DNA of 64,000 nt from an uncultured Phycisphaerales bacterium (GTDB lineage Bacteria > Planctomycetota > Phycisphaerae > Phycisphaerales > SM1A02), in assembly GCA_949373145.1 (NCBI GenBank), contig CASICI010000011.1, positions 1 to 64,000 on the forward strand. The letters are read 5' to 3'. Below the pieces are notes generated by a model. That model had not been told where the DNA came from and ran no database searches. It saw only the letters and a list, made by a program, of their open reading frames with translations. This document shows, piece by piece, positions 20,707 to 30,872 of the stretch (positions are counted from its first letter, which is position 1; each line of letters opens with the position of its first letter). The position numbers and the translations under genes are program-made.

Positions 20707-22230
20707 ATGTCTGAATCAGATTCGTCCACAACTCGACCCTCGCGTCGGGATGCCATCGTCGCGGGCACTGCCGGTGCCATGGCTCCTTTCATGTTTCTTG
20801 GGTCCGCCCAAGGTCGATCGAAGCCGCCTCAAGACGACGCGGCACCCGCCGGTTCCGGTGTGATGCCCTCGGCCCCGAAGCCTGATTATGTGTTCGACAT
20901 CGAGAGCAGATCCGTCGCTCCACTGGGAACTCCCACGGATGCGATTCTGGTCAACGGAACAAACCCCGGAACCGAGATCCGCTACACCGAGGGTGACATG
21001 TTCAAGGTTCTCCTGAACAACACGATGCAGAATCCCTGCACCGTTCACTGGCATGGCATGATCGTTCCCAACTACATGGATGGTGTGCCCAAGATCACGC
21101 AGTATCCGCTTGCGCCCGGTCAGTCGGTCTTCATGGAGTATCCGCTCCGGCAGACGGGTTCCTACTGGTACCACTCTCATTACGGACTGCAGGAACAGCA
21201 GGGGCTTCGTGGCCCGCTCATCATCGAGGAGAAACGTCCTGTTCATGACTACGACAAGGACATCACCGTCTTCATGACCGACTGGCTCGACCAGTCTCCC
21301 TACGGCATCATTCCCCAGATCCGAAACGAGCAGACGCAGACCAGTGCGGTGAAGACCCCCGTCGCTGGCGGCGAACCCTTTCCCGGTGAGAAACCATTCG
21401 GTATCGATGTCGATTACCCGGGCTATCTGATGAACGGAAAGTCGCTCGAGGATCCCTGGACGATGCAGGTGCGTCAGGGTGATCGTCTTCGACTCCGGCT
21501 CATCAACGGAAGCACGGCGACTTTCTTCCGGGTCGATCTCGAGGATCACGACATGGAGATCATCGCGGCGGATGGTCAACCCGTCGTCCCGACGACGGCA
21601 GGGAACGTCGTCATTGCGATCGCAGAACGCTACGACGTTCTGGTCACGATCAAGAAATCCGGTTCATTCACCTTGAATGCCGCGGCACTCGGAACCAAGC
21701 GAAAGGTCGCCGGCGTCCTTCATACCCCGGGCGCTTCGAAGAAACCGACCATCGGGCGTCCGACCTGGCGGGGTGTTTCCGGCGGCATCGCCGACTACGC
21801 AGCTTTGAAATCGCCGTATCCCACGATTCTTCCGGAAGGCCCCGTGCGTACCTTCGAGATCGATCTCGGTGGGAAGATGTCCGGGTACCTCTGGTCGATG
21901 GCGAACGAGTACTACCCTGAGATGTTCGTGCCTGAAGGGGACGCTTCACCGCTCCAGATTCGATACAAGGATCGAGTCAGGGTTCGATTCACCAACTCGA
22001 CGATGATGTACCACCCGATGCATCTGCATGGCCACTTCTACCGTCTGCTTTCAAAGCCCGGAGCATGGGATGAGACCCACGCCCCGTTGAAGGACACCGT
22101 CGCGGTGGGACCGGGACAGAAGATCGACATCGAGTTCTACGCCGACAATCCCGGCCAGTGGTTCTTCCATTGCCACAATCTCTATCACCTCGCGGCGGGC
22201 ATGGCTCGCGAGGTCGTCTACATGGCGTGA
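20707..22230 (+). CDS. Exported multicopper oxidase (laccase/CopA type)
   Basis: The 507-residue protein begins with a likely twin-arginine signal (SRRDAIVAGTAGAMAPFMFL). It has three cupredoxin domains with all copper ligand motifs: HWHG (about residue 113), HSHYG, HPMHLHGH, and the type 1/type 3 motif HCHNLYHLAAGM, where Met is the axial ligand. It should oxidise phenols, metals or copper(I) in the periplasm with reduction of oxygen to water. Similarity in layout is to CopA-type oxidases, but the Met-rich copper-resistance insert is absent. It ends 25 bp from the convergent stop of the next gene. The substrate is not determined. Confidence 0.9.
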   Translation: MSESDSSTTRPSRRDAIVAGTAGAMAPFMFLGSAQGRSKPPQDDAAPAGSGVMPSAPKPDYVFDIESRSVAPLGTPTDAILVNGTNPGTEIRYTEGDMFKVLLNNTMQNPCTVHWHGMIVPNYMDGVPKITQYPLAPGQSVFMEYPLRQTGSYWYHSHYGLQEQQGLRGPLIIEEKRPVHDYDKDITVFMTDWLDQSPYGIIPQIRNEQTQTSAVKTPVAGGEPFPGEKPFGIDVDYPGYLMNGKSLEDPWTMQVRQGDRLRLRLINGSTATFFRVDLEDHDMEIIAADGQPVVPTTAGNVVIAIAERYDVLVTIKKSGSFTLNAAALGTKRKVAGVLHTPGASKKPTIGRPTWRGVSGGIADYAALKSPYPTILPEGPVRTFEIDLGGKMSGYLWSMANEYYPEMFVPEGDASPLQIRYKDRVRVRFTNSTMMYHPMHLHGHFYRLLSKPGAWDETHAPLKDTVAVGPGQKIDIEFYADNPGQWFFHCHNLYHLAAGMAREVVYMA

Positions 22231-22255
22231 TGGCTTGCCGCTCAATCGCCTCGGT

Positions 22256-24588
22256 TCACCCGTCGATCACGATCTCGGCTGAAAACATCCCCCGGGGATC
22301 GCCTCGTTCCTCGAGTGTTCGGTGGAGGGTCCCGATCGTTCTTGACGGGACGGATTCGTGGAGGATCTCGCCCGACCGTTTCACTCGAACGGGTGTGTCG
22401 AGGTCGAACAGCTCGTCATCCAGGCGGATGCGTACCTGACCAGAATCTTCGTTGAGCGTGACCGTCTGCCCAGCGAGCCATTGGTTGGACGCGGTGGCGG
22501 TGATCGTCTTCCCGCGAACGGGTTCGCCCACTGCGAGCCAGTAGGAACGGTCGTGGGTCACGTCATCCTGCCGCCAGACGATGTGATTCGGCCGAAGGTT
22601 TCGTGTCCGTTTCGCCATCCAGAGGACCGCGCTCGCATCCTCTCGATCCATCCAGTGGCCCTTGTCTTCATGGATCTCGACCCAGTGGTCGTATCCATCA
22701 GGATCTTCCGCCTGAAGTTCGGCCAGGCGTGTCTTCCATTGTGCGGCGACCTCGTTGCGTTTGAACGGGGTGTCATTGGCACCCATGTGCAGCGTGAATG
22801 CCGTGTTGCGCAGTGAGTCCGCGCGCGCGTCGTTCGGGTGTCCAGCCATCATGGCCGCCGCCGCCCAGCGGTCGGCCATGCGGGGTGCGAGCTGGTAGAC
22901 GCCATCGCCACCCGCGCTGTAGCCCATGATGTAGATCTTGTCGGGGTTCACGTCTTCGAACACGATCAGATTCTCGATCACACGATCGAACATCTGATCG
23001 ATGTGCCCCTGATGCCAGAGATTCCAGGTGTTCGTCGGAGCGCGGGGTGCAAGGTAGACACCTTCCTCCGGTTGGTAGAGTCTCTTCTGGTTGTTCCACT
23101 GCTGCGTGTTGAGCGCCTCCGGTGCTCCGCCGCCGCCATGCATCGAGATCCACAGGCTCCGTCCGTCCTTCGGCTTCTCTCCATACGTGGTGTACCAGAA
23201 CGGCATGGTGTGATTTCCGATCGTGATCGAACGGTCCTTCATCTCACGCCGACGTTCCGCTCGAATGATTCTGCGGTGGTCGTCCCACAACATCCGGCGC
23301 GCCTTCTCATCATCCATCTTCGTCAACGGGACCGAAGCGAAGGTCTGATCTTCCAGATCACCATCCCCCGGCCCAGCGAGCCATTTTCGCAGGCTGTCTA
23401 TGGCGTCCTTCGAGGCCTTCGGGTCCATTTCTTGAACCATCGGGGCTTCGATCGGTGCGGTTGGAATCATGATCGTCATCAACTGTTCGTCTCTCACGAT
23501 TTCGGTCGTCATCCGAGCGCCTTCCGTCTCCCAGGTGATTCGGGTGTCGTTCGGAAGGATCAGTTCAACGTGGTCGTTTGAATCGAAGCCTTCATCTCTG
23601 CTTCGCAAGTCGAACGTTCTGCCTTCATCCGTGGTGACCGTGAAATCACGTGCGATTCTTCCTCCGTTCTCGTCGAGAATACGGAATCTCGCTCTGACCG
23701 AACCCTCCGGAAGATCCGTCGCCGATGCGGTGTAGCGATCAGTGACATCCACGGCATTGATGCTGCGATCATCAGGTCGCCAGACCATGGGGAAGTGAAG
23801 TGGTGTCTTGCGCCAGGTCACGGAGTAGATCGCCTTGCGTGGATCCTGCCGGTTCGCCTTCGAGGCACGGCCGGTGAACCATGCCTTGTTCAGTTCGTCG
23901 CCCGTCGGTTCGGCGGCACCCGTGAACTGCCACCCGTCATCCCAGATCTCCGCCCAGGAATGATTGCCGCTTTCATCGGACCACAAGGCCGTGCCGGTGA
24001 ATCGTGCAGGGATCCCCACCGAACGACACGCGTCCACCAGCAGGATGGTGAGTCCGGTGCACGAGGCCAGCCCGGTTTCCATCGACTCGGACGGGACTCT
24101 GGTCCGGTCTTTTGCGACCGGTCGAATACTTGACGCCCAGTTCCGGGAACAACGTTCTGATTGAGGGTGGTCGCGGCTTCCGAGATCGTGGTGCTGTCCC
24201 CGATCAGCGCGCCAGCCGTTTCACGGAGTTCACGCCTCCATCGTTCACGCGTTTCGTTCACGCAGGCATAGGGGAGTATGGCGTCCCGGTACAGTTCGAG
24301 ATCCACCTGGTCATGCCAGGGTGCGCTCTCCCACGCGTCTCGTGCCAGCCTGATGTTCTCAAGAAGAAATCCGGCATCGAGTGACTCGAGATCGCTCGCG
24401 GGCATGTGTTCGAGCATCCAGAGGAGATCCGCTCGATGTGTGTCATCCACCTTTTCGATGGCACTCTCTATTTCCGAGCGGTTCGCGCCCGCACGATCAA
24501 GCGCGTCCTCGATCACCTGTCCCCACGCGAAGGTGACGGAAACGGCGAGCATCAGTGCGGTGAGCGTGATGAGTCTGGGCGAATTCAT
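22256..24588 (-). CDS. Exported transglutaminase-like/esterase fusion protein, one frameshift as read
   Basis: Two frames join into a ~777-residue protein. ATG 24588, with a GGAGG site, opens a signal peptide (LITLTALMLAVSVTFAWGQ). A transglutaminase-like domain follows, with the Cys in SESMETGLASCTGL and the His in GNHSWAEIWDDGW, then a beta-rich linker, then an alpha/beta-hydrolase domain with the nucleophile elbow GYSAGGDGVYQL and LWISMHGGGG, similar to LpqC/PHB-depolymerase-like esterases, and a C-terminal beta domain. The shift lies at the T4 run 24110-24113; one more A on the coding strand restores KDRTRVPSESMETG. It may break or trim a polymer with both peptide and ester bonds, an inference. 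It is probably the last gene of a three-gene operon. Confidence 0.75.
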
Positions 24589-24694
24589 TGGTGGATCCTC
24601 CGGGGTGCGTGTCGCCTTGGTGCGACGAGTGCCGAGGTGCTGCGTTCCACCGATGATAACGATCCGGTGTGTTCAGACCATCGACGCTCCTCTG

Positions 24695-26767
24695 TCAGTC
24701 GGAAGTCCCGATCGATATGTCCGTGATGACGTTCTTGGACCCCGAAAGAAGCGTCTTCATCAATGTGTCGTCATCGATGGTCAGCGAGTTTCCATCGCGT
24801 CGCACGGATTCGGCAGAGACTCTGATGGTGATCGAGTCCTTGCCGTTCTCGATCGTCCAGGACTGGTTTCGTGCCGCATCCGTGGGAAAACGCGCCTCGC
24901 TCGCTCTGAGGACGATCGGGCTGCCTGCATTCAATGTGAACGGTTCGATCCTTTCGACGCCGTAGACGCCCGCCATCAACTGTTCCGCGGTGCCCTGTGC
25001 CATCACTCCATCTTGCACGACCTGGATGGTGGCCAGCGTGGGTGTCCTGATGGCCGACTCGAATCGCGCGATTTTGACGACAGGTTCCGACCCGTCCTTT
25101 GCTTGATAGGTGACTCTGCAGCTGATCGTCGTCCCGACATCGGTACGAGTGATGTGGTGCACCGGCATCTTCGACGAATCGCCGAGAGAATCTCCATTTC
25201 TCATCCACTGGTAGTCGATGGATTCGAGTGCACCGGAAGTCCGATCGACCACGTAGAGAGTCGAACCGACGGTTCCCGTCACCTGGTCCGACTTCACCTG
25301 AGGATCGCTTTCGATATGGAGAGGGACGATACCCGTGCGCAATGTGGAGAGAAGATCCTTCAGAAGATACTCCTTCCAGGTGCGGGACATCGTCTTCAGA
25401 AAGATGTCGAGCGTTGCATCACTCTGTCTCTGGGACAATGAGATGTTGTCGTAGTACCGCTGCGCGGTCTGGTAGTTCCGAGTGTCCCGTTGTCCGTGGA
25501 GTCGGGCGAGTTCCTTGAAGAGAGTGCCCGACTGTTGGTCGAGACTGATCCACTGGTTCCATCCCCCGGTCTGTTCCGGGTCGAGATATTTCCTGACATC
25601 CGGGCCGATCTCCTCGAAGTTTCGGACGTTCAGTCGCAGGTAGCGGAAGATGATGGCATCGAGTCCGTTCCACACCACGGCTCCATCCGCGTCTGCACTT
25701 GCCAGCCATCGGCATGTTCTCTCCAGCCATGATGTCCTGTCCTTCCAGTACATCTGGTATTTCAGATTGGACTCTCCATCATGCGAGAGGGTCTTGTTTC
25801 CGGAGGTGAACGCTCCGACCACGCCATAGACGGGTCTGGTTGAATTCTCCTTGAGAAGGCGGAAGTTCTCGACGAGATACGTTTCGGTCTTGCTGGGAGG
25901 AAATGCATCCTGGTCGTTCCAGTCAAGGGGGCCATAGGCGTCGTAGCAGACCACGGTATGGAAGTCTGGGGCCTCGAGAAGTGAACCCATCGCTTCAGGG
26001 AAGTTCTCACGAATCGTCTTTCGAACCGACTCCGACAGATCATGAAGGTAGTACCGCTGCGATCGTTCGCCTTGTCCATTCTTCACGGCTGGAGCGGTGC
26101 GTGCATCGTTCTGTCCCACCACACGTGCTGTACTTCCTCCGGCATAGACCGTGAAGAACGCCGTTGGGAATCGCGCCTTGAGGGTTCGCAGTATCTCCAC
26201 GACCTGATCCCGATAGGCGATCCATGCCGTGCGATATCGTGGGGAGGTGGTGTCGGACCAGTAGGTGAGCCCCATCTCTCTCACCGTTGTCGCTCCATTC
26301 TCCCAGTCGATCAGGAACGAGTAGCCGCCGAGATCCTTCGGAAGCCTTCCGGTCGCCTGGAAACCTTCGATTCGTCTGACATACGACTCGGGTCTCATGC
26401 GTGGAAGCGGATCCGTTCCGTTCCAGTCATGTACATCGAAGTCACGCCATGACCGAAGCGTGTTCGAGGCCTCCGGGAAAGCGTCCGGATAGATCGTCCA
26501 GAGTCGGTTGTTCTCGGGCAGTGCTGCGATCGCCTGGAACATCATGTTGTTCGGGAAACGATTGGGATCACTGGCCATGCCGTAGTAGGCAGGGCGCGCG
26601 TCGTTCTTGCCCGTATCGCTCAGATTGAACAGGACCACGCCCGGCGACTCGACCTGGGCTTTCTTTGATTCCTTCGTTTTCTCGACATCTGGTGCCACCA
26701 CATCGCCACATGCCACCCCCCAGAGGAGGTGGCATGTCATGAGCGAGGCGATCAGTGCGGTGTTCAT
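24695..26767 (-). CDS. Secreted protein of unknown function with possible glycosidase-like barrel
   Basis: The 690-residue protein has a short signal or lipoprotein-type start (ALIASLMTCHLLWGVACG); the Cys context is a poor lipobox. The first ~450 residues alternate strands and helices, with FLIDWENGATTVREMG, EILRTLKARFPTAFFTVYAGG and HTVVCYDAYGP. This pattern is reminiscent of hyaluronidase-like glycoside hydrolase barrels, where a D-x-E motif is catalytic, but identity is not claimed. Residues ~520-600 resemble an Ig-like domain (YQWMRNGDSLGDSSKM, then ISCRVTYQ). It lies 21 bp after a lipoprotein gene and 106 bp before the transglutaminase-esterase gene on the same strand, so the three are likely cotranscribed. 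Confidence 0.6.
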   Translation of the reverse strand: MNTALIASLMTCHLLWGVACGDVVAPDVEKTKESKKAQVESPGVVLFNLSDTGKNDARPAYYGMASDPNRFPNNMMFQAIAALPENNRLWTIYPDAFPEASNTLRSWRDFDVHDWNGTDPLPRMRPESYVRRIEGFQATGRLPKDLGGYSFLIDWENGATTVREMGLTYWSDTTSPRYRTAWIAYRDQVVEILRTLKARFPTAFFTVYAGGSTARVVGQNDARTAPAVKNGQGERSQRYYLHDLSESVRKTIRENFPEAMGSLLEAPDFHTVVCYDAYGPLDWNDQDAFPPSKTETYLVENFRLLKENSTRPVYGVVGAFTSGNKTLSHDGESNLKYQMYWKDRTSWLERTCRWLASADADGAVVWNGLDAIIFRYLRLNVRNFEEIGPDVRKYLDPEQTGGWNQWISLDQQSGTLFKELARLHGQRDTRNYQTAQRYYDNISLSQRQSDATLDIFLKTMSRTWKEYLLKDLLSTLRTGIVPLHIESDPQVKSDQVTGTVGSTLYVVDRTSGALESIDYQWMRNGDSLGDSSKMPVHHITRTDVGTTISCRVTYQAKDGSEPVVKIARFESAIRTPTLATIQVVQDGVMAQGTAEQLMAGVYGVERIEPFTLNAGSPIVLRASEARFPTDAARNQSWTIENGKDSITIRVSAESVRRDGNSLTIDDDTLMKTLLSGSKNVITDISIGTSD

Positions 26768-26788
26768 CTGTTGTTCGTGACTTCGAAT

Positions 26789-27466
26789 TTAGTCGGTGAA
26801 GCCTTCGGTTCGTCCGGCACCATCCGCTGCGAATGGATGGAACTGTCCGATGTGGTTGCCCCACATGGTGGCACTCGTGCCATTGAACCCCATGGGGGCA
26901 CCGGTACCGCCTCCACCGTAGTAGTGGTGCTGAACGACGTTGCCGTTGTAGGTGTGACTGTTCGGACCGAGCCCGCCACCGCGAAGGGCGCCGCCGTAGG
27001 CGATGCCACCGCGAGCGTTGGGATTCTCGTTGTCCGGAGTCTCGAATCCACCCTTGCTGTACCCACTGGGCGCGGCGGAGCCTCCGTAGGTGTAGTGCAC
27101 GTGATGGACGACGTGGTGCACCACATTCGGTCCGTAGTGCATGGTCCCTCTTGAAGGATCGTAAAGAACGCCTGGTCGGTTGTCGTAGCCGACGCCGGGA
27201 GGCATGGCGCCCTGCTGTGTCGCAGGATCGGGCTTGCCCGTCACTTCGGTGTTGCTGCCGATCCGCTGGCTCTTGTTCTGATTGACCAGTGCTTCAGCCT
27301 GTTCTCTGGTCATCTTGACCTGTTCGCTCTGACCGGTCTGCACCTGGCCTTCATCCTGACCCCGAACCAAGCCCGGGCTCACGGTGTGATGACCGGTGCC
27401 CTGGCACGCTGTCAGAGGGAGAAGCAGAACAAGGGTTCCTGTGATCTTGAGTAGAGTCGGATTCAT
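26789..27466 (-). CDS. His/Gly/Tyr-rich lipoprotein
   Basis: The 225-residue protein has a clear lipoprotein signal (LLKITGTLVLLLPLTAC, lipobox LTAC). After a charged helical stretch (QVKMTREQAEALVNQN) the rest is low-complexity, rich in Gly, His, Tyr and Asn, with VVHHVVHHVHYTYGG and VVQHHYYGGGG. Clusters of His suggest metal binding or a surface role, which is speculation. It heads a likely operon with the two downstream minus-strand genes and is divergent from transketolase, with 160 bp between the start codons. Confidence 0.65.
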   Translation of the reverse strand: MNPTLLKITGTLVLLLPLTACQGTGHHTVSPGLVRGQDEGQVQTGQSEQVKMTREQAEALVNQNKSQRIGSNTEVTGKPDPATQQGAMPPGVGYDNRPGVLYDPSRGTMHYGPNVVHHVVHHVHYTYGGSAAPSGYSKGGFETPDNENPNARGGIAYGGALRGGGLGPNSHTYNGNVVQHHYYGGGGTGAPMGFNGTSATMWGNHIGQFHPFAADGAGRTEGFTD

Positions 27467-27625
27467 GGGGGTATCCCTTTTTCGACTTGAAGGCCCAGTG
27501 GGGGCCGTGGTTGTTCATGAGTGTGGTCTGGACATACGCTGGGTTTGTATCGGCAACTATAAACGTCTCACTCCGAATTCCATAGGATGTACCCGTCAGA
27601 GATCATTTTCACGGAGAAATCAAAC

Positions 27626-29749
27626 ATGACTCAAGTCAATCCACGCCTCCCGATGCCCATGGCTGGAACCCCCGGTGATGTCTCGGAAATCGATGCACTT
27701 TCGATCAACACCATCCGGACCCTTTCCATGGATGCGGTCCAGGCGGCGAATTCAGGGCATCCTGGTACTCCGATGGCGTTGGCACCGGTCGCTTACACCC
27801 TCTGGCAGGACCATCTTCGATTCGATCCCGCGGATCCACTGTGGCCGAATCGCGATCGATTCGTCCTGAGCAACGGTCATGCGTCGATGCTCCTCTACTC
27901 GCTGCTCTTTCTCAGCGAAGTCGAGGCGGTCAACACCAGATACGAGACCACCGGCCGGCCGTCGGTGACTCTTGACGACATCCGTTCATTCAGGCAGTTC
28001 GGAAGTCGCTGCCCGGGGCATCCCGAATATCGCTGGACCTCCGGAGTCGAGACCACGACCGGACCTCTCGGTCAGGGGATCGCGACCAGCGTCGGCATGG
28101 CCGCGTCGGCACGTTGGATGGGAGATCACTTCAATCGTGACGGTTTCGAGATGTTCGATTTCGACGTCTATGCGATCTGCGGGGACGGCTGCCTCATGGA
28201 AGGAATCAGCAGTGAAGCGGCATCACTCGCGGGGCATTTGAAGCTCTCCAACCTCTGCTGGATCTACGACAACAACCACATCACGATCGAAGGTCACACC
28301 GAGCTGGCGTACACGGACGACGTCGCCACCCGCTTCCTGGGATACGGCTGGAACGTCACCCGAGTCGGTGATGCCAATGATCTGGATTCCCTCAATCGAG
28401 CGATGGAAGTCTTCAAGTCGACCGATGACCGACCGACTCTGATCATCGTCGACAGTCACATCGGCTGGGGCTCACCCCACAAGCAGGACACCAGTGCGGC
28501 TCATGGCGAAGCGCTTGGTCTCGAAGAGATCGCGCTGACCAAGAAGTTCTACAACTGGCCCTCTGAAGAACCGTTCTTCGTACCCGAAGGTGTCAAGGAA
28601 CGTTTCCAGGAGAAGATGGGCGCTCGTGGTGCCGGTCTGCGCTCGGACTGGTTCGCGCGGTATGAAAAGTACAAGGCCGCGCACCCCGAGATGGCCGCAC
28701 AGCTCTACGCCATGCAGCATCGTGAGCTTCCCGAGAACTGGGATGCCGGCCTCGATGACTTCCCCGCGGATGAAAAGGGGATGGCATCACGCGTCTCCAG
28801 TGGGAAGGTGCTCAACGCAGTCGCCGAACATGTTCCCTGGATGGTCGGCGGCGCCGCGGATCTCTCGCCCTCGACCAAGACCCGTCTCGAGTTCGACGGA
28901 GCGGGTGACTTCCAGTCACCCGACTGGGGTGGCAGCTACGGTGGCAACAACATGCATTTCGGCATTCGCGAGCACGGCATGGCCGCGTTCTGCAATGGCA
29001 TGGCGACCTGCAAGATCAGGCCGTTCGGGTCCACGTTCTTCATCTTCAGCGATTATGCCCGAGGTTCGGTCAGGCTCAGTGCGCTCATGGAGCTGCCGGT
29101 GGTCTACATCTTCACGCACGATTCGATCGGGCTGGGAGAAGACGGACCGACCCACCAGCCGATCGAACAGCTTGCCTCACTTCGTGCCATGCCGGGCCTG
29201 CTGACCATGCGTCCCTGTGATGCCAACGAAGTCCTCGAGTGCTGGCGGGTGGTCATGCCCATGCAACGAGAACCGGTCGCGTTCGCGTTGTCACGCCAGA
29301 ATCTTCCGACGCTTGATCGCAACAAATACGCCCCGGCGTCGGGATGCGCGAACGGCGCGTATGTCCTGGCCGACTGTGATGGGACGCCCGAGGTCATTCT
29401 GATGGCGACCGGAAGCGAAGTGCACCTCTGCCTCGAAGCGCACGAGCGATTGATCGCCGATGGGATCGCTTCGCGAGTCGTCAGCATGCCGTGCTGGGAA
29501 CTCTTCGAACGGCAGAGCGCCGACTACCGTGAGAGCGTGCTTCCCGACGCCGTCGATGCCCGCGTGGCCGTCGAGCAGGCCGCGACCTTCGGCTGGGAAC
29601 GATACACCGGTCGTGATGGTGCGATCGTGGGCATGACGACCTTCGGTGCTTCGGCTCCGATCGCCGCCTTGCAGGAAGACTTCGGCTTCGAACCGGACAA
29701 CGTCGTGGCCTCCGCCATGGCACAGATTGAAAGGGTGCGTGGACAATGA
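27626..29749 (+). CDS. tkt: Transketolase
   Basis: The 707-residue enzyme uses thiamine diphosphate to move two-carbon units between sugar phosphates in the pentose phosphate pathway. Visible motifs are AANSGHPGTPMALAP, the cofactor motif GDGCLMEGISSEA ending in the ...NN of WIYDNNHITIEG, and the pyrimidine-domain segment FGIREHGMAA. ATG 27626 is chosen for the GGAG 9 bp upstream and the good N-terminal fit. Its stop overlaps the rpiB start by 4 bp (ATGA), so the two pentose phosphate genes are translationally coupled. Confidence 0.96.
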   Translation: MTQVNPRLPMPMAGTPGDVSEIDALSINTIRTLSMDAVQAANSGHPGTPMALAPVAYTLWQDHLRFDPADPLWPNRDRFVLSNGHASMLLYSLLFLSEVEAVNTRYETTGRPSVTLDDIRSFRQFGSRCPGHPEYRWTSGVETTTGPLGQGIATSVGMAASARWMGDHFNRDGFEMFDFDVYAICGDGCLMEGISSEAASLAGHLKLSNLCWIYDNNHITIEGHTELAYTDDVATRFLGYGWNVTRVGDANDLDSLNRAMEVFKSTDDRPTLIIVDSHIGWGSPHKQDTSAAHGEALGLEEIALTKKFYNWPSEEPFFVPEGVKERFQEKMGARGAGLRSDWFARYEKYKAAHPEMAAQLYAMQHRELPENWDAGLDDFPADEKGMASRVSSGKVLNAVAEHVPWMVGGAADLSPSTKTRLEFDGAGDFQSPDWGGSYGGNNMHFGIREHGMAAFCNGMATCKIRPFGSTFFIFSDYARGSVRLSALMELPVVYIFTHDSIGLGEDGPTHQPIEQLASLRAMPGLLTMRPCDANEVLECWRVVMPMQREPVAFALSRQNLPTLDRNKYAPASGCANGAYVLADCDGTPEVILMATGSEVHLCLEAHERLIADGIASRVVSMPCWELFERQSADYRESVLPDAVDARVAVEQAATFGWERYTGRDGAIVGMTTFGASAPIAALQEDFGFEPDNVVASAMAQIERVRGQ

Positions 29750-30216
29750 AGATCGTCATGGGATCCGATCATGCTGGATTCGAATTGAAGAACGAGCTCA
29801 AGGCGCTGGTGTCATCACTCGGCCACGATGTTCACGACGTGGGTGCGCTCGAATACGACGCGCTCGACGACTACCCGGATTTCGCGGAGAAGCTCGCGCT
29901 CGAGATCATCGAGGGACGTGCCGAACGTGGCATCCTTCTCTGCGGCAGCGGCGTCGGTGCGAGCATCGCCGCCAACAAGTTTCCCGGGATCCATGCCGCC
30001 AACTGCGAGGATTACTATTCCGCGCATCAGGGTGTGGAGCACGACAAGATGAACGTGCTGGTGATGGGCGGTCGCATCATCGGTGGATCCGTCGCGTCCG
30101 ACATGGTTCGTGCGTATCTTTCCGCCGAGTTCTGTGCGGAGGAACGCCATCTTCGACGCACGGCAAAGGTCAAAGCGATCGAAGAGCGTTACATGGGTTC
30201 GACCAGGCCTTCTTGA
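29746..30216 (+). CDS. rpiB: Ribose-5-phosphate isomerase B
   Basis: The 156-residue protein interconverts ribose 5-phosphate and ribulose 5-phosphate. The RpiB/LacA family signatures are present: MGSDHAGFELK at the N-terminus, the catalytic Cys in ILLCGSGVGASIAANK, and MNVLVMGGRIIG. The length is normal. It is coupled to transketolase through an ATGA overlap, which fits a shared pathway. Confidence 0.95.
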   Translation: MKIVMGSDHAGFELKNELKALVSSLGHDVHDVGALEYDALDDYPDFAEKLALEIIEGRAERGILLCGSGVGASIAANKFPGIHAANCEDYYSAHQGVEHDKMNVLVMGGRIIGGSVASDMVRAYLSAEFCAEERHLRRTAKVKAIEERYMGSTRPS

Positions 30217-30420
30217 TCGGCTTGAAACACCGCTCCAACGTCTTCGATCTGCAGTCTTTCCACCGTGCGGACGGCACGCCCCGGTACCTGATGCTTCGGA
30301 CATGCCGCTGGGGTTGCAGTTGTGACCGCCGGCAGACGACGTTTCCATTTCAAACGAGGGCTGAGATCACCGAGGTCGTTTTTGAACATCGGATCGGTGT
30401 CGTGCGTAGCAACCCTTCGG

Positions 30421-30837
30421 ATGAACACCTGGATTCAAGCACATTCCATCCTTCTGCTGAGCGGCCTCGGCGTCCTCGGACTCGTCACGTTCGTGGGCTC
30501 TCTGATCGCCCTGCCGATTCTCATCGCCCGGCTTCCGGTGGATCATTTCATCGTTGATCGCGCGCGGGTGCGTCCCTGGAGATCCTCGCATCCCGTGCGA
30601 AGCACGGTGTTGCTCTGCCTGCGCAATCTTCTCGGCGTGGTTCTGATCGCCGGCGGGCTGCTGATGCTCGTTCTGCCGGGGCAGGGGATCCTGACGATCG
30701 TGATCGGTCTGCTCATGATCGACGTCCCGAAAAAACGGGCTTTCCAGGCCTGTGTACTGGCCTGGAAGCCCGTCAATCGTGGGATCAACTGGATGCGCCG
30801 CAAGGCGCACCAGCCTGAATTCATGCTGCGTGCGTGA
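30421..30837 (+). CDS. Small membrane protein, PGPGW-like family
   Basis: The 138-residue protein has two long hydrophobic segments (SILLLSGLGVLGLVTFVGSL and LLGVVLIAGGLLMLVLPGQG), with the short motif LPGQGILTIVIGLLMID typical of the PGPGW family of putative transmembrane proteins. Function is unknown. ATG 30421 is chosen because the upstream 33 codons have no membrane character. The 200 bp between rpiB and this gene show nothing recognisable. Confidence 0.65.
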   Translation: MNTWIQAHSILLLSGLGVLGLVTFVGSLIALPILIARLPVDHFIVDRARVRPWRSSHPVRSTVLLCLRNLLGVVLIAGGLLMLVLPGQGILTIVIGLLMIDVPKKRAFQACVLAWKPVNRGINWMRRKAHQPEFMLRA

Positions 30838-30872
30838 GGAACTCGAGCTCCGACGCATCAGCGTGCGACCAC

